64,000 nt of DNA from Affinundibacterium nitidum (lineage in GTDB: Bacteria; Pseudomonadota; Gammaproteobacteria; Burkholderiales; Burkholderiaceae_D). The stretch is taken from assembly GCF_014284155.1 (NCBI RefSeq), contig NZ_JACOFZ010000007.1:62001-126000 (forward strand), given 5' to 3'. Of the stretch, positions 10,471-19,447 are shown piece by piece (positions within the stretch are counted from its first letter, which is position 1; each line of letters starts with the position of its first letter). Under the pieces are notes generated by a model. It saw only the letters and a list, made by a program, of their open reading frames with translations, had not been told where the DNA came from and did no database searches. A program made the position numbers and the translations under genes.

Positions 10471-11595
10471 ATGCAACGCCAGCTTCCTCCTGCGCTCTGT
10501 CTCGCAGACAATCCTAAACTTACTGCACGCCTTAGTGGCGCGTGGCTAGCTGATTTATTGTCGGACGATTTGATCGCCGCAGCACTAGCGCAATCGCTTG
10601 CAGAAACTCGCCAGCATCAGGAACTCTATTGGGATTTATCCTCCCTGACCGCACTCGACTACATTGGTGCGCAGATGTTGTGGCAAGCATGGGGCAAGCA
10701 GATCCCAGCGCATTTAAATATGCCAACGCAATTTGCTGCGCTTTTTCGACGCTTAGAAGAAGTGAGTCAAATCGCGATCCCTGTCCCCCTCAAACAAACT
10801 GGTTTGCCGATGGGACGCCTAGGGCAGTTGTCACTGAATTTCGCGCTACACATGATAGGTATCACCGAGTTACTCGGTCGTTTTATCCTAGACTTGTGTC
10901 AATTCATTCGTCATCCTTTGAAAGGTCCGTGGAAAGAAATATCGGCCAATATTTATCGCACCGGCTACCAGGCACTGGCTATCACAGCCTTAGTTGGTCT
11001 ACTCATTGGTGTCGTGCTCTCCTATCTATCAGGACAACAATTACGCAATTATGGCGGCGATCTATTTATCGTTAATTTGCTCGGTGTAAGCATTATTCGC
11101 GAACTTGGCCCCATGTTGGCGGCGATTCTGATCGCCGGGCGCTCTGGCTCTGCCATCACGGCGCAACTCGGTGTGATGAAGGTGACAGAAGAACTTGATG
11201 CCATGCGCGTCATGGGCATCCCCATAGGCTTCCGCTTAATCATGCCTAAAGTTTTAGCGCTCGCTTTTACGATGCCGATGATTGTGATCTGGACCGACAT
11301 CATGGCTTTAATTGGTGGTGCTATTTCTGCACAAGTCATTCTCGATATGTCGCCAGGCTTCTTCCTGCATAAACTTCCTGATGCGGTAAGTTTAGGCAAC
11401 TTCTGGATTGGGTTGGGAAAAGGCGTCGTCTTCGGCATTTTGATTGCGATGATTGCCTGCCACTATGGTTTACGGATTAAGCCGAATACCGAAAGCCTTG
11501 GGCAAGGCACGACAAGTTCGGTCGTCGTATCGATTACCACGGTAATCATTGCGGACGCCATTTTTGCTATCGTCTTTAGCCAAGTCCCTTATTAG
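10471..11595 (+). CDS. MlaE-type lipid ABC transporter permease with N-terminal STAS domain
   Basis: About 374 residues. The N-terminal 100 residues look like a STAS domain (DLSSLTALDYIGAQMLW), and the rest is an MlaE/YrbE permease with several membrane helices and the typical segment SIIRELGPMLAAILIAGRSG. It forms the membrane core of a phospholipid transporter with the ATPase and MCE protein that follow. The start is uncertain: an in-frame ATG at 10408 would add 21 residues, and neither start has a clear ribosome-binding site. The stop overlaps the next start codon by one base. Confidence 0.85.
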   Translation: MQRQLPPALCLADNPKLTARLSGAWLADLLSDDLIAAALAQSLAETRQHQELYWDLSSLTALDYIGAQMLWQAWGKQIPAHLNMPTQFAALFRRLEEVSQIAIPVPLKQTGLPMGRLGQLSLNFALHMIGITELLGRFILDLCQFIRHPLKGPWKEISANIYRTGYQALAITALVGLLIGVVLSYLSGQQLRNYGGDLFIVNLLGVSIIRELGPMLAAILIAGRSGSAITAQLGVMKVTEELDAMRVMGIPIGFRLIMPKVLALAFTMPMIVIWTDIMALIGGAISAQVILDMSPGFFLHKLPDAVSLGNFWIGLGKGVVFGILIAMIACHYGLRIKPNTESLGQGTTSSVVVSITTVIIADAIFAIVFSQVPY

Positions 11596-12470
11596 TGAAA
11601 AAGATCTCGTCCATGCAACAGGAAGCCATCATCGAAATTGAACATCTGCGCAGCCAATTTGGGCGCACGGTGATTCACGACGATCTCAACCTAAACGTGT
11701 ATCGCGGCGAAATATTTTCCATCGTCGGCGGCTCTGGGTCTGGCAAAACCGTATTAATGCGTCAAATGCTGGGTTTGGAAGTACCTAAGCAAGGAATTAT
11801 TCGGGTCTTTGGCGATAATATTCATGAGCCCAAAGAACATCATTTAGAACATTTACGCAGACGTTCTGGCATGCTGTTTCAACACGGTGCGCTTTATTCG
11901 GCACTCAATGTGATCGAAAACGTGATGCAACCCTTGCGTGAACTAGGCACATTGTCAGACTCCCTCATAGAAGATATCGCTTATCTCAAACTTCATATGT
12001 CGGGTATTAGCTTTGAGCACGCTAAGAAAATGCCTTCTGATTTATCCGGCGGCATGATTAAGCGAATTGCGTTAGCAAGAGCGATCGCACTCGATCCAGA
12101 ACTTCTATTTTTAGACGAGCCTACCGCCGGTCTTGACCCAGATAGTTCAGACGGTTTTGTCGACTTGATCCGCGCGCTACATGAAGAACTACATTTGACG
12201 GTGGTTATGGTGACGCACGACTTAGACACCCTGTTTGCACTCTCTTCGCGGATTGGAGTGATTGCCGATAAAAAGTTTATTGCGATCAATACACCTGAAG
12301 AAGTAGCGAAGGTCAAACACCCATTTATTGAAACCTATTTTGGTGGGGGGCGTGGGGTACGCGCCATGGGAGCACTCCCACCTCGCGTCAGTCAAAATTT
12401 AAATGAAATCAATGCGACAACGATATCGAGCAACATCTTGTCCGCACAAGGAGAAACGCATGGAAAGTAA
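11595..12470 (+). CDS. MlaF-type ABC transporter ATP-binding protein
   Basis: The 291-residue product has Walker A GGSGSGKT (residues 45-52), the signature LSGGMIKR and Walker B ELLFLDEPTAGLDP, as in MlaF/TtgA ATPases of the MCE transporter class. It powers lipid movement between inner and outer membrane. The GTG at 11595 overlaps the permease stop by one base; an ATG at 11613 is an alternative. The 40-residue C-terminal extension beyond GGGRGV is poorly conserved in the family. Confidence 0.9.
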   Translation: MKKISSMQQEAIIEIEHLRSQFGRTVIHDDLNLNVYRGEIFSIVGGSGSGKTVLMRQMLGLEVPKQGIIRVFGDNIHEPKEHHLEHLRRRSGMLFQHGALYSALNVIENVMQPLRELGTLSDSLIEDIAYLKLHMSGISFEHAKKMPSDLSGGMIKRIALARAIALDPELLFLDEPTAGLDPDSSDGFVDLIRALHEELHLTVVMVTHDLDTLFALSSRIGVIADKKFIAINTPEEVAKVKHPFIETYFGGGRGVRAMGALPPRVSQNLNEINATTISSNILSAQGETHGK

Positions 12471-13407
12471 ATCTCATGCACTAATTGCCGGCGTGTTTGC
12501 CATTATCTTACTAGCCCTCGCCGTTTTACTCGGCATGTGGCTAGGCAAAGACGAAATCAAAAAGACGCCCTACACGATTGCCACCACACTTAAAGTATCT
12601 GGCCTCAACGTGCAGGCTGCCGTGCGCTATAAAGGAATCAAAGTGGGTAAAGTCACTGATATCGATTTCGACCCCAAAAAGCCAGGACAGCTTCTACTAA
12701 ATTTAGATGTAGTCTCCGACACCCCAATTACACAATCCACCTATGCTACATTGGGCTATCAGGGCGTTACTGGCATTGCCTACATCGAGCTTGATGATGA
12801 CGGCAGCAAACCTGGTCCAATTGCTAGAGACCCAGAACTGGGCGCACTGATTCCACTACGTCCTGGGCTTTTGCAAGAAATTGAAAAACGCGGCATGGTG
12901 ATCTTGGGGCAAACAGAGGAAATTAGTCAGCGACTCAATAGCCTGCTCGACAAAGAAAATCGCCAATCATTAACAAACACCATCAAACAAATCGGCAAGA
13001 CTGCTGAGGCGTTTGAGGCCCTACCAGCAAAACTAGATCCTGTACTTAACGGCTTACCCCAAACAATCGCAAAGGCACAAGAAGGATTTCAATCTTTCAA
13101 ACAGTTTTCCGATAACGCGAAAAATACGAGTACGAATCTCAATAATTTGATTCAAAGCATACAAGCAGAGAATGGAAGCTTGGCCAAACTTGGTCGTACC
13201 GTCGATCAACTCGGCACAACCCTCAATAGCGAGACACTTCCCAATATTCATAGCCTGACACAAGAGGCGAGGAGTAGTCTGCGTAGTGTCAATCGCGTCA
13301 CCGACAATTTAAGTGAAAGACCTCAAAGCATATTGTTTGGGAATAAAGCGATCGCGCCAGGCCCTGGCGAGCCTGGATTTAATAGTGGTAGCGTTGGAAA
13401 CAAGTAG
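12460..13407 (+). CDS. MCE (MlaD-type) substrate-binding protein of the lipid transporter
   Basis: The 315-residue product has one N-terminal membrane helix (residues about 7-27, ALIAGVFAIILLALAVLLGM), then the MCE domain including VSGLNVQAAVRYKGIKVG and QGVTGIAYIEL, then a long helical region (about 145-290). AAGGAG sits 7 bases before the ATG at 12460, which favours this start over a frame opening 57 bases upstream. The start overlaps the ATPase gene's end by 11 bases, so the genes are coupled. The longer C-terminus resembles PqiB/YebT-related single-MCE proteins rather than short MlaD. Confidence 0.9.
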   Translation: MESKSHALIAGVFAIILLALAVLLGMWLGKDEIKKTPYTIATTLKVSGLNVQAAVRYKGIKVGKVTDIDFDPKKPGQLLLNLDVVSDTPITQSTYATLGYQGVTGIAYIELDDDGSKPGPIARDPELGALIPLRPGLLQEIEKRGMVILGQTEEISQRLNSLLDKENRQSLTNTIKQIGKTAEAFEALPAKLDPVLNGLPQTIAKAQEGFQSFKQFSDNAKNTSTNLNNLIQSIQAENGSLAKLGRTVDQLGTTLNSETLPNIHSLTQEARSSLRSVNRVTDNLSERPQSILFGNKAIAPGPGEPGFNSGSVGNK

Positions 13408-13465
13408 CCAGCGCCTTCCAGCGTAAAAACTCCGCCATGCCAGTTAAATGAATAGAGAATATCTT

Positions 13466-14113
13466 ATGACGAACCGTCCATTCCATTCCAACAAGCGAGC
13501 TCGCATCAGCTTAATTCACTCTAGTTTAGTAGCGCTACTTCTGCTTTTGGCGGCTTGCGCCACAAGCAATACCACACAAAGTTTCGACTTTGGTCCTGGT
13601 GTAGCAACGTCCAAAAGCTCGACACTTGAACTGAAAAATGTGAAATGGGTCATTACCAATATTCAAGTACCCGACAGCCTTGACGGCAACGCTATGCTGT
13701 ACCGACTCAACTATGAAAACCCGCTAGCACTGAAACCATACGCTCACAGCCGCTGGAGCGCGTCACCGGCACAGCTTCTCAATCTACGTCTGAAGCAAGC
13801 CATCAATCAGGCTGGCGGCGCGGGCTTATCTGCGAGCGATGGCATCAAAGATGTCCCGCTGTTACGAATCGAGCTCGATGAATTTGCGCAGCACTTCAGT
13901 ACTCCACAACGCAGTCAGGCGCATATCCAATTGCGGGTTGGCTTGGTCTATAAAAATAATTTGCTAGCGCAAAAGTCTTTTTCTAGCGAAGTCGATGCCA
14001 ATACCGCTGATGCAAAAGGTGGCGCGATTGCGATGAGCCATGCCAGCGACCAAATTATTCAAAAGATCCTGCAATGGGCGCAACAAGAACAACAATCCGC
14101 TAAAATACCGTGA
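13466..14113 (+). CDS. ABC-type transport auxiliary lipoprotein (PqiC-like)
   Basis: About 215 residues with a signal peptide ending in the lipobox LLAACA, so it should be an outer-membrane or periplasmic lipoprotein. The segment SRWSASPAQLLNLRLKQAI is typical of the PqiC-like auxiliary lipoprotein family that accompanies MCE transporters. It follows the MCE gene by some 60 bases. The second in-frame ATG (13466) is chosen because GAGAA lies 7 bases before it; an ATG at 13448 is possible. Confidence 0.8.
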   Translation: MTNRPFHSNKRARISLIHSSLVALLLLLAACATSNTTQSFDFGPGVATSKSSTLELKNVKWVITNIQVPDSLDGNAMLYRLNYENPLALKPYAHSRWSASPAQLLNLRLKQAINQAGGAGLSASDGIKDVPLLRIELDEFAQHFSTPQRSQAHIQLRVGLVYKNNLLAQKSFSSEVDANTADAKGGAIAMSHASDQIIQKILQWAQQEQQSAKIP

Positions 14114-14196
14114 TACGTTTTACGATCATCAGCGCCACTCGATGGCTAGCGGGATAATCGTATCCCACACTCAAAATTAGCAATCGCAATTTGCAC

Positions 14197-15309
14197 ATGA
14201 CTTCTGTCGAGCCTAGCGCTTCACCATTCTCTCGAGCATGCTTAGTTGCGTACACCGTGCTGATTATCTACGCGAGTTGCTACCCTTTTTCTGGTTGGCA
14301 GTTTGAAACTCTTGCGGCTTACCTCGATCAAATTCAAGAATGGCCACATTATTGGATTCGCTTCGATATTTTGATTAATGTCATTGGCTACATACCGTTC
14401 GGTGTTCTGATCGTCTTTTCGTGCTATCCCAAAATATCAAGAACTTGGTCGATTCCGCTCGCCCTGTTGTGCGGTTTGCTCCTCAGTTTTTGCATGGAGA
14501 GCTTGCAATTTTTGCTCCCAAGCCGAGTCACTTCTTTGCTCGATATCGTGACCAACAGTTCGGGCGCATTGATAGGCGCACTGATTGGTGCTGCAGTAAC
14601 GCCTGCTATCCTTGATAATGGCAAACTCAATAGCTTGCGATCAAACTGGCTATGGCGAGAATCGCCGCGAGAAATCGTCATCATCGGACTGTGGCCACTC
14701 GCACAAATTTTCCCGCAGGCTTTCTTGTTTGGCCATGGTCAAGTGCTCAATCTCTTATCGCAAGCTGCCGAAACTTATTTGGACATTAGCATCGACTTTA
14801 GTGCCATACTCCGCCAAGGCGTTGAGCTTTCAGCCGAGCTCTACCTTATTTCCGAAGCAATCATTACAGCCTGCGGTTGTGCTGGCGCGATATTGTTTGC
14901 ACTCTCTTTATTGAACCGACATGCCCCTAAATTTAGATTATCTAGCTTAATTTTATTGGGTGGTCTGTGTATCAAAACCCTAGCAAGTGCCCTCATGTTT
15001 GGGCAAGAAAATGCCTTCGCTTGGCTAACTCCTGGGGCACAAGGTGGCATCATGATTGGCATTTTGATGTTGTATGGGTTTTCATTCGCCCCTAACCATG
15101 CACAACGTCGACTCAGTATTCTATTGCTGTTGATTAGTCTCGTTTTAGTCAACCTGATTCCGAGTAACCCTTACTTTCTCAACACTTTACAAAATATGGT
15201 GCAGGGAAAAATGTTGAATTTTTATGGAGCAGCGCAATTCCTTGCAATTGCTTGGCCTTTCAGCGCAATTTGGTACCTAAGCAAACCCCATCGTCCGAAG
15301 TCAAATTAA
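14197..15309 (+). CDS. VanZ-like family membrane protein
   Basis: About 370 residues with many hydrophobic helices. The first 130 residues contain the VanZ-like pattern: FDILINVIGYIPFGVLI, then ESLQFLLPSRVTSLLDIVTN with the conserved glutamate and aspartate. The function of chromosomal VanZ-like proteins is unclear; the name comes from a teicoplanin-resistance gene, which should not be read as a resistance call. The ATG at 14197 is favoured over a TTG two codons earlier. Confidence 0.75.
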   Translation: MTSVEPSASPFSRACLVAYTVLIIYASCYPFSGWQFETLAAYLDQIQEWPHYWIRFDILINVIGYIPFGVLIVFSCYPKISRTWSIPLALLCGLLLSFCMESLQFLLPSRVTSLLDIVTNSSGALIGALIGAAVTPAILDNGKLNSLRSNWLWRESPREIVIIGLWPLAQIFPQAFLFGHGQVLNLLSQAAETYLDISIDFSAILRQGVELSAELYLISEAIITACGCAGAILFALSLLNRHAPKFRLSSLILLGGLCIKTLASALMFGQENAFAWLTPGAQGGIMIGILMLYGFSFAPNHAQRRLSILLLLISLVLVNLIPSNPYFLNTLQNMVQGKMLNFYGAAQFLAIAWPFSAIWYLSKPHRPKSN

Positions 15310-15388
15310 ATTGTTTTTTCTCTGTTACGATTGCACTTGGCGCCCGAAGTAATTAGGGCACATAATTTGCCTCATCCACGGAAACACT

Positions 15389-16597
15389 ATGACGAAACAA
15401 GAATTCGCCCAACCACAAACTAGCCTCCAAAGACTTTCTTCGACATTCGAGGCATTTGTGAACTCAGAAAAGAGTAGTGGCATTATTTTGATTCTATGTA
15501 CGCTGATCTCACTCATGCTCACAAACCTCTGGTTAGGGCAAAGCTATATCGATTTCTGGCAACAGAAATTTGCAGGCCTTAGTTTAGAGTTGTGGATTAA
15601 TGATGCGCTCATGGCAGTGTTTTTCCTCTTAATCGGCTTGGAATTGGAGCGTGAGCTGTACAGCGGGGAACTTTCAAGTTTTAAGAATGCTTTACTACCG
15701 ATCATTGCAGCAGTTGGTGGCACGCTCGCTCCTGCTGCGATTCACTTTGCGATGAACAAAGGACTACCAAGCCAAGCAGGCATTGGCATCCCGATGGCAA
15801 CCGACATTGCCTTTGCGCTAGGCGCATTAGCTTTACTCGGCTCACGGATTCCACCAGCGCTCAAAGTGTTTGTGGTGGCGTTTGCGGTCATCGATGATCT
15901 TTGCGCCATTATCATCATCGCCTTGTTTTACACTGCCCAAGTAAAATTAATTTATCTTGGTGCTGCATTGGCGATTTGGTTCGTGCTCGTGTTTCTAAAT
16001 CGACGACTTCGCATCATGCATTTAGCGCCGTATCTAATCGGTGGCGTTGCCATGTGGACCTGTATGTTGCTGTCAGGAGTGCATGCTACGATCGCCGGCG
16101 TGATGTTAGCCTTTGCGATTCCATACTCAGCAAAAGACAATGACAGCAGCTCCCCCTCGCATCAGCTCGAACATGCGCTCCATAAGCCGGTCGCTTTTTT
16201 GATCTTGCCGATTTTCGCCCTGGCCAACACTGCCATCGTGATTGGTGCTGACTGGATGGATCAACTCGGCAGCGCGAACAGCGTGGGAATTATTTCTGGA
16301 TTAATCATAGGCAAAACTCTAGGTATCGTCTTATTTTGTATCTTGGCCGTGAAGCTCAAGTGGTGCAGTCTGCCCGCAGAACTGAAGTGGCAACACATTA
16401 TTGGCGCTGGCATGCTCGGCGGCATCGGCTTTACGATGTCCATCTTCATTACAAATCTCGCCTTTAGTGGCCAAGCAAATTTAATTAATGCCTCGAAGAT
16501 GGCAATTATGGTTGCGTCATTGGGAGCGGGCTTACTTGGCCTCATTTGGCTCGCCTTGTTTTGCAAGCCAACCCCTGATCTATCTGAGCAAGCCTAA
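15389..16597 (+). CDS. nhaA: Na+/H+ antiporter NhaA
   Basis: The 402-residue product is a full NhaA, the pH-regulated inner-membrane sodium/proton exchanger. The unwound-helix motif ATDIAFALG (about residues 137-145) and the paired aspartates of AFAVIDDLCAI (169-170), which bind sodium in E. coli NhaA, are present. GGAAAC precedes the ATG. It appears to be a single gene followed 15 bases later by a putative esterase. Confidence 0.96.
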   Translation: MTKQEFAQPQTSLQRLSSTFEAFVNSEKSSGIILILCTLISLMLTNLWLGQSYIDFWQQKFAGLSLELWINDALMAVFFLLIGLELERELYSGELSSFKNALLPIIAAVGGTLAPAAIHFAMNKGLPSQAGIGIPMATDIAFALGALALLGSRIPPALKVFVVAFAVIDDLCAIIIIALFYTAQVKLIYLGAALAIWFVLVFLNRRLRIMHLAPYLIGGVAMWTCMLLSGVHATIAGVMLAFAIPYSAKDNDSSSPSHQLEHALHKPVAFLILPIFALANTAIVIGADWMDQLGSANSVGIISGLIIGKTLGIVLFCILAVKLKWCSLPAELKWQHIIGAGMLGGIGFTMSIFITNLAFSGQANLINASKMAIMVASLGAGLLGLIWLALFCKPTPDLSEQA

Positions 16598-16612
16598 CCC
16601 GGAGAAAATCAC

Positions 16613-17557
16613 ATGGTTCAACGGCGACAAATATTGGCTGCTGGCTTATCTTTCGGCTTGCTGGGATCGATATCCGTCACTCACGCTGCACCACAAGCGG
16701 GTGGACGTTTTGTTGACATTGAGTCCTTTCCTAGTCAGTTCATTACACCAAGAAAGGTCAGAATCTGGTTACCTCCCGACTACAACGAACAAGAGCGGTA
16801 TGACAGCTTGTACATGCACGACGGGCAGAATTTATTTGAACCTGCAGCCTCCTTTGCCCATGGAGCATGGGAGGTTGACAAACATCTGGTAGCGTTAAGA
16901 GCAGCCAATGCGATTCGTCCGACAATCGTCGTTGCGATCTGGAATGGTCAAAGCTACCGTTCCCGGGAATATGGCCCACAAGAACCGATAGAAACACTCT
17001 CTCCAGCACTTCAAGCGCGCATCCCTAGGCCAAGTGCAGATGGCGGGACGAGCCCACAGGCTGATGCCTATATCAAATTTATTGCCGAAGAGTTGGTGCC
17101 ATATATAGACCAACATTTTCCAACGATTGCCAAGCACGATCACCGTTTTTTAATGGGCTCAAGCATGGGTGGATTGATCTCACTATATGCCTTATCCAAA
17201 TATCCCTCACTCTTCGGTGGAGCAGGCTGTCTGTCGATTCATTGGATTATCGCGACCAATCCTCAACTGACCACACCTCCCGATCGCACGAGTCTCGCCA
17301 CCATCGCGCGAAGCTATCGCACATGGCTGCAGCAACATTTGCCAGCCGCTGGCCAGCATAAAATTTATTTCGACCATGGCGACCAAGGGCTAGACGCGCT
17401 ATATGGCGAGCACCAACAGCAGATAGACCAACTCATGCGTGAAAAGCACTACCAGCAGGATAAAGATTGGGTCACACGTTATTTCGCAGGCGCTGATCAC
17501 AACGAACGCGCTTGGCGCGCTCGCCTAGCTGAACCGCTACGCTTTCTATTGAAATAA
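16613..17557 (+). CDS. exported alpha/beta hydrolase, putative esterase (Esterase D/Fes-like)
   Basis: The 314-residue product has a signal-like N-terminus with a twin-arginine pair (QRRQILAAGLSFGLLGSI) and an alanine cleavage region near residue 26. The nucleophile elbow GSSMGG places the catalytic serine at about residue 184; the aspartate and histidine are likely in YFDHGDQGLD and AGADHNERAW. This matches the putative esterase family that includes IroE/Fes-like proteins; the substrate is unknown. A GGAGAAA site precedes the ATG, and the next gene starts 11 bases after the stop. Confidence 0.8.
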   Translation: MVQRRQILAAGLSFGLLGSISVTHAAPQAGGRFVDIESFPSQFITPRKVRIWLPPDYNEQERYDSLYMHDGQNLFEPAASFAHGAWEVDKHLVALRAANAIRPTIVVAIWNGQSYRSREYGPQEPIETLSPALQARIPRPSADGGTSPQADAYIKFIAEELVPYIDQHFPTIAKHDHRFLMGSSMGGLISLYALSKYPSLFGGAGCLSIHWIIATNPQLTTPPDRTSLATIARSYRTWLQQHLPAAGQHKIYFDHGDQGLDALYGEHQQQIDQLMREKHYQQDKDWVTRYFAGADHNERAWRARLAEPLRFLLK

Positions 17558-17568
17558 GGTAACGAAGT

Positions 17569-17916
17569 ATGGCGACCGATATCAGTTTTGTAGAGTTTAT
17601 TGTCGACCAATGCCGCCATGCAGGTGCAGTGCGCTACAAGAAAATGTTTGGCGAATACGCATTATATTGCGACGATAGAGTCGTCGCCTTCCTCTGTGAC
17701 AATCAGTTTTTTCTTAAACCTCATCCACAGTTGAAAGCAATGCTTGATAGCGTCAACGAAGCACCGCCCTATCCGGGGGCTAAAAACTATTACCTTTTAA
17801 GTGACGAACTCGACCAGCCTCAACAATTAGTTGCTTTAATCAGGCAAGCTGCGACGCTTTTTCCTGCAACAAAACCAAAAGTAAGTAAAAGAGCCAATAA
17901 GAGCGACAGTAAATAG
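17569..17916 (+). CDS. TfoX N-terminal domain protein
   Basis: The 115-residue product has RYKKMFGEYALYCDDRVVAF and PPYPGAKNYYLLSD, typical of the TfoX/Sxy N-terminal domain. Full-length TfoX/Sxy activates competence genes with CRP in gammaproteobacteria; this short form lacks the C-terminal domain, so a competence role is not shown. It probably shares a transcript with the preceding esterase gene. Confidence 0.8.
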   Translation: MATDISFVEFIVDQCRHAGAVRYKKMFGEYALYCDDRVVAFLCDNQFFLKPHPQLKAMLDSVNEAPPYPGAKNYYLLSDELDQPQQLVALIRQAATLFPATKPKVSKRANKSDSK

Positions 17917-17942
17917 CTGCTGCTAGCTTGGTCTAAATAAAG

Positions 17943-18233
17943 CTACTTAGCCTCTTCTATCGCTTTTTCTTGAGCATCTAAGGCTTTCTTTTGTGCTTCT
18001 GCCGCCTTCTTCATCTCTTCTTCGAGCTTCTTAGCATCATCCAGGGTTTTCCTTGATTGCTCGGCAATTTTAAATAATGGTTCTTCTGGCGACGCGGCTT
18101 TCTTGCCTTCTACGTTTGCGCTCGTAGACTCACCGCCCTCTGTCTTCACTGGCTCACTATGCTTTTTACAAGCACTTAAGCTCAAACTTAAACTGAGGAT
18201 CAAAGCTGTAAAGAATGAACATAAACGTAACAT
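17943..18233 (-). CDS. small lipoprotein with Glu/Lys/Ala-rich coiled coil
   Basis: The 96-residue product has a signal peptide ending in the lipobox LSAC (cysteine at about residue 22), followed by a helical, highly charged tail with repeated KKAAEAQKKALDAQEKA-type segments. It is probably an outer-membrane lipoprotein that forms a coiled coil, in size and pattern like small murein-lipoprotein-type proteins, but no family was recognised. Confidence 0.6.
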   Translation of the reverse strand: MLRLCSFFTALILSLSLSLSACKKHSEPVKTEGGESTSANVEGKKAASPEEPLFKIAEQSRKTLDDAKKLEEEMKKAAEAQKKALDAQEKAIEEAK

Positions 18234-18448
18234 TTTGACTCCAAAACCAGAAAGTGAGTGAAACTCTTGCAGTACCGATCAACTATCGCCCGAATCTTAT
18301 AAACGAATATTTAGAAGTCAGCACTGCCGCCCTTTGCTAATCGTTGTATCATAGCGCCTGCATTGACTTGGCTGCATTTTTTTCAAGAAAAACCTGCTGC
18401 TATTTCCACAGAATGTTTGATTGAAGCACACCACCTAGATTTTCTCTC

Positions 18449-18766
18449 ATGTCGGAATCCCTTTATTTTAAAAAACACGTGTTCTTCTGCATGAATGAAC
18501 GCGATGATGGTCGCTCATGTTGTGCACATCGCGGGGCACAAGCGGCGCAAGAGCATGCAAAACGTCGTATCAAACAGCTCGACCAAAACGGTGCAGGTAA
18601 AATTCGCATTAACAAGGCAGGTTGCCTAGATCGTTGCGATGATGGCCCAGTGCTCGTTGTCTATCCGCAAGGCACTTGGTACACCTATGTCGATCAAAGC
18701 GATATTGATGAAATCATCGAGGTCGATTTGATTGGCGGTGGTGTAGTGGAACGTTTAAAAGTTTGA
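18449..18766 (+). CDS. thioredoxin-fold [2Fe-2S] ferredoxin
   Basis: The 105-residue product begins with KKHVFFCMNERDDGRSCC and has NKAGCLDRCDDGP; cysteines near residues 14, 24-25, 59 and 63 include the four likely cluster ligands of the Shethna-type ferredoxin family. Such proteins carry electrons in the cytoplasm; the partner is unknown. It lies 13 bases ahead of the following hydrolase and probably shares its transcript, a pairing common in betaproteobacteria. Confidence 0.88.
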   Translation: MSESLYFKKHVFFCMNERDDGRSCCAHRGAQAAQEHAKRRIKQLDQNGAGKIRINKAGCLDRCDDGPVLVVYPQGTWYTYVDQSDIDEIIEVDLIGGGVVERLKV

Positions 18767-18779
18767 TGCGCGATAAGCT

Positions 18780-19412
18780 ATGAACGTACAAAGCAAAAGT
18801 TTTCTGATTCAAGGCGCTGCCGGCAATATCCAGTGCGCGCTAAATTTACCAGATGCCGAATTATTCCCGCAACTCAAGGGCCTAGCCCTAGTAGCGCATC
18901 CGCACCCACTGTTCGGCGGCACGATGGAAAATAAAGTGGCGCAAACACTCGCACGTACTTTTGTCAGCCTCGGCTACGTCACAGTGCGCATGAACTTCCG
19001 CGGAGTTGGTCAATCGGAAGGCGTGCATGATGCTGGCATAGGCGAAACTGATGATATGGAAACCCTGCTTAAGCATATGCGACAGGAGTATCCCGATTTA
19101 CCTTTAGTCTTAAGCGGCTTTTCCTTCGGTACTTTTGTGCAGTCACGCTTACATCAACGCTTGAACGAAGCTGGCGTCGCAGTGCAAAGATTAGTATTGG
19201 TCGGCGCTGCCGCAGGCAAATGGGCGATGCCGGATATTCCTGCAGATACGATTCTAATTCACGGCGAACTCGATGACACGATTCCTCTACAAGCGGTGTT
19301 TGATTGGTTGCGCCCACAAGATATTCCGGTTGTCGTCATCCCTGGCGCTGACCATTTTTTTCACAAACGTCTGCCACATATCAAAAAAATTGTGACCGAC
19401 TTGTGGACCTGA
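18780..19412 (+). CDS. cytoplasmic alpha/beta hydrolase
   Basis: The 210-residue product has AHPHPLFGGTMENKV, the oxyanion-hole region, and nucleophile elbow GFSFGT with serine at about residue 115; HGELDD and GADHFFHKR supply the likely acid and histidine. It belongs to a widespread family of small hydrolases without signal peptide and unknown substrate. It is probably co-transcribed with the ferredoxin gene upstream. Confidence 0.82.
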   Translation: MNVQSKSFLIQGAAGNIQCALNLPDAELFPQLKGLALVAHPHPLFGGTMENKVAQTLARTFVSLGYVTVRMNFRGVGQSEGVHDAGIGETDDMETLLKHMRQEYPDLPLVLSGFSFGTFVQSRLHQRLNEAGVAVQRLVLVGAAAGKWAMPDIPADTILIHGELDDTIPLQAVFDWLRPQDIPVVVIPGADHFFHKRLPHIKKIVTDLWT

Positions 19413-19447
19413 TTTCCCATTCGATTTTCTCTTGAGTTTTACGCATA

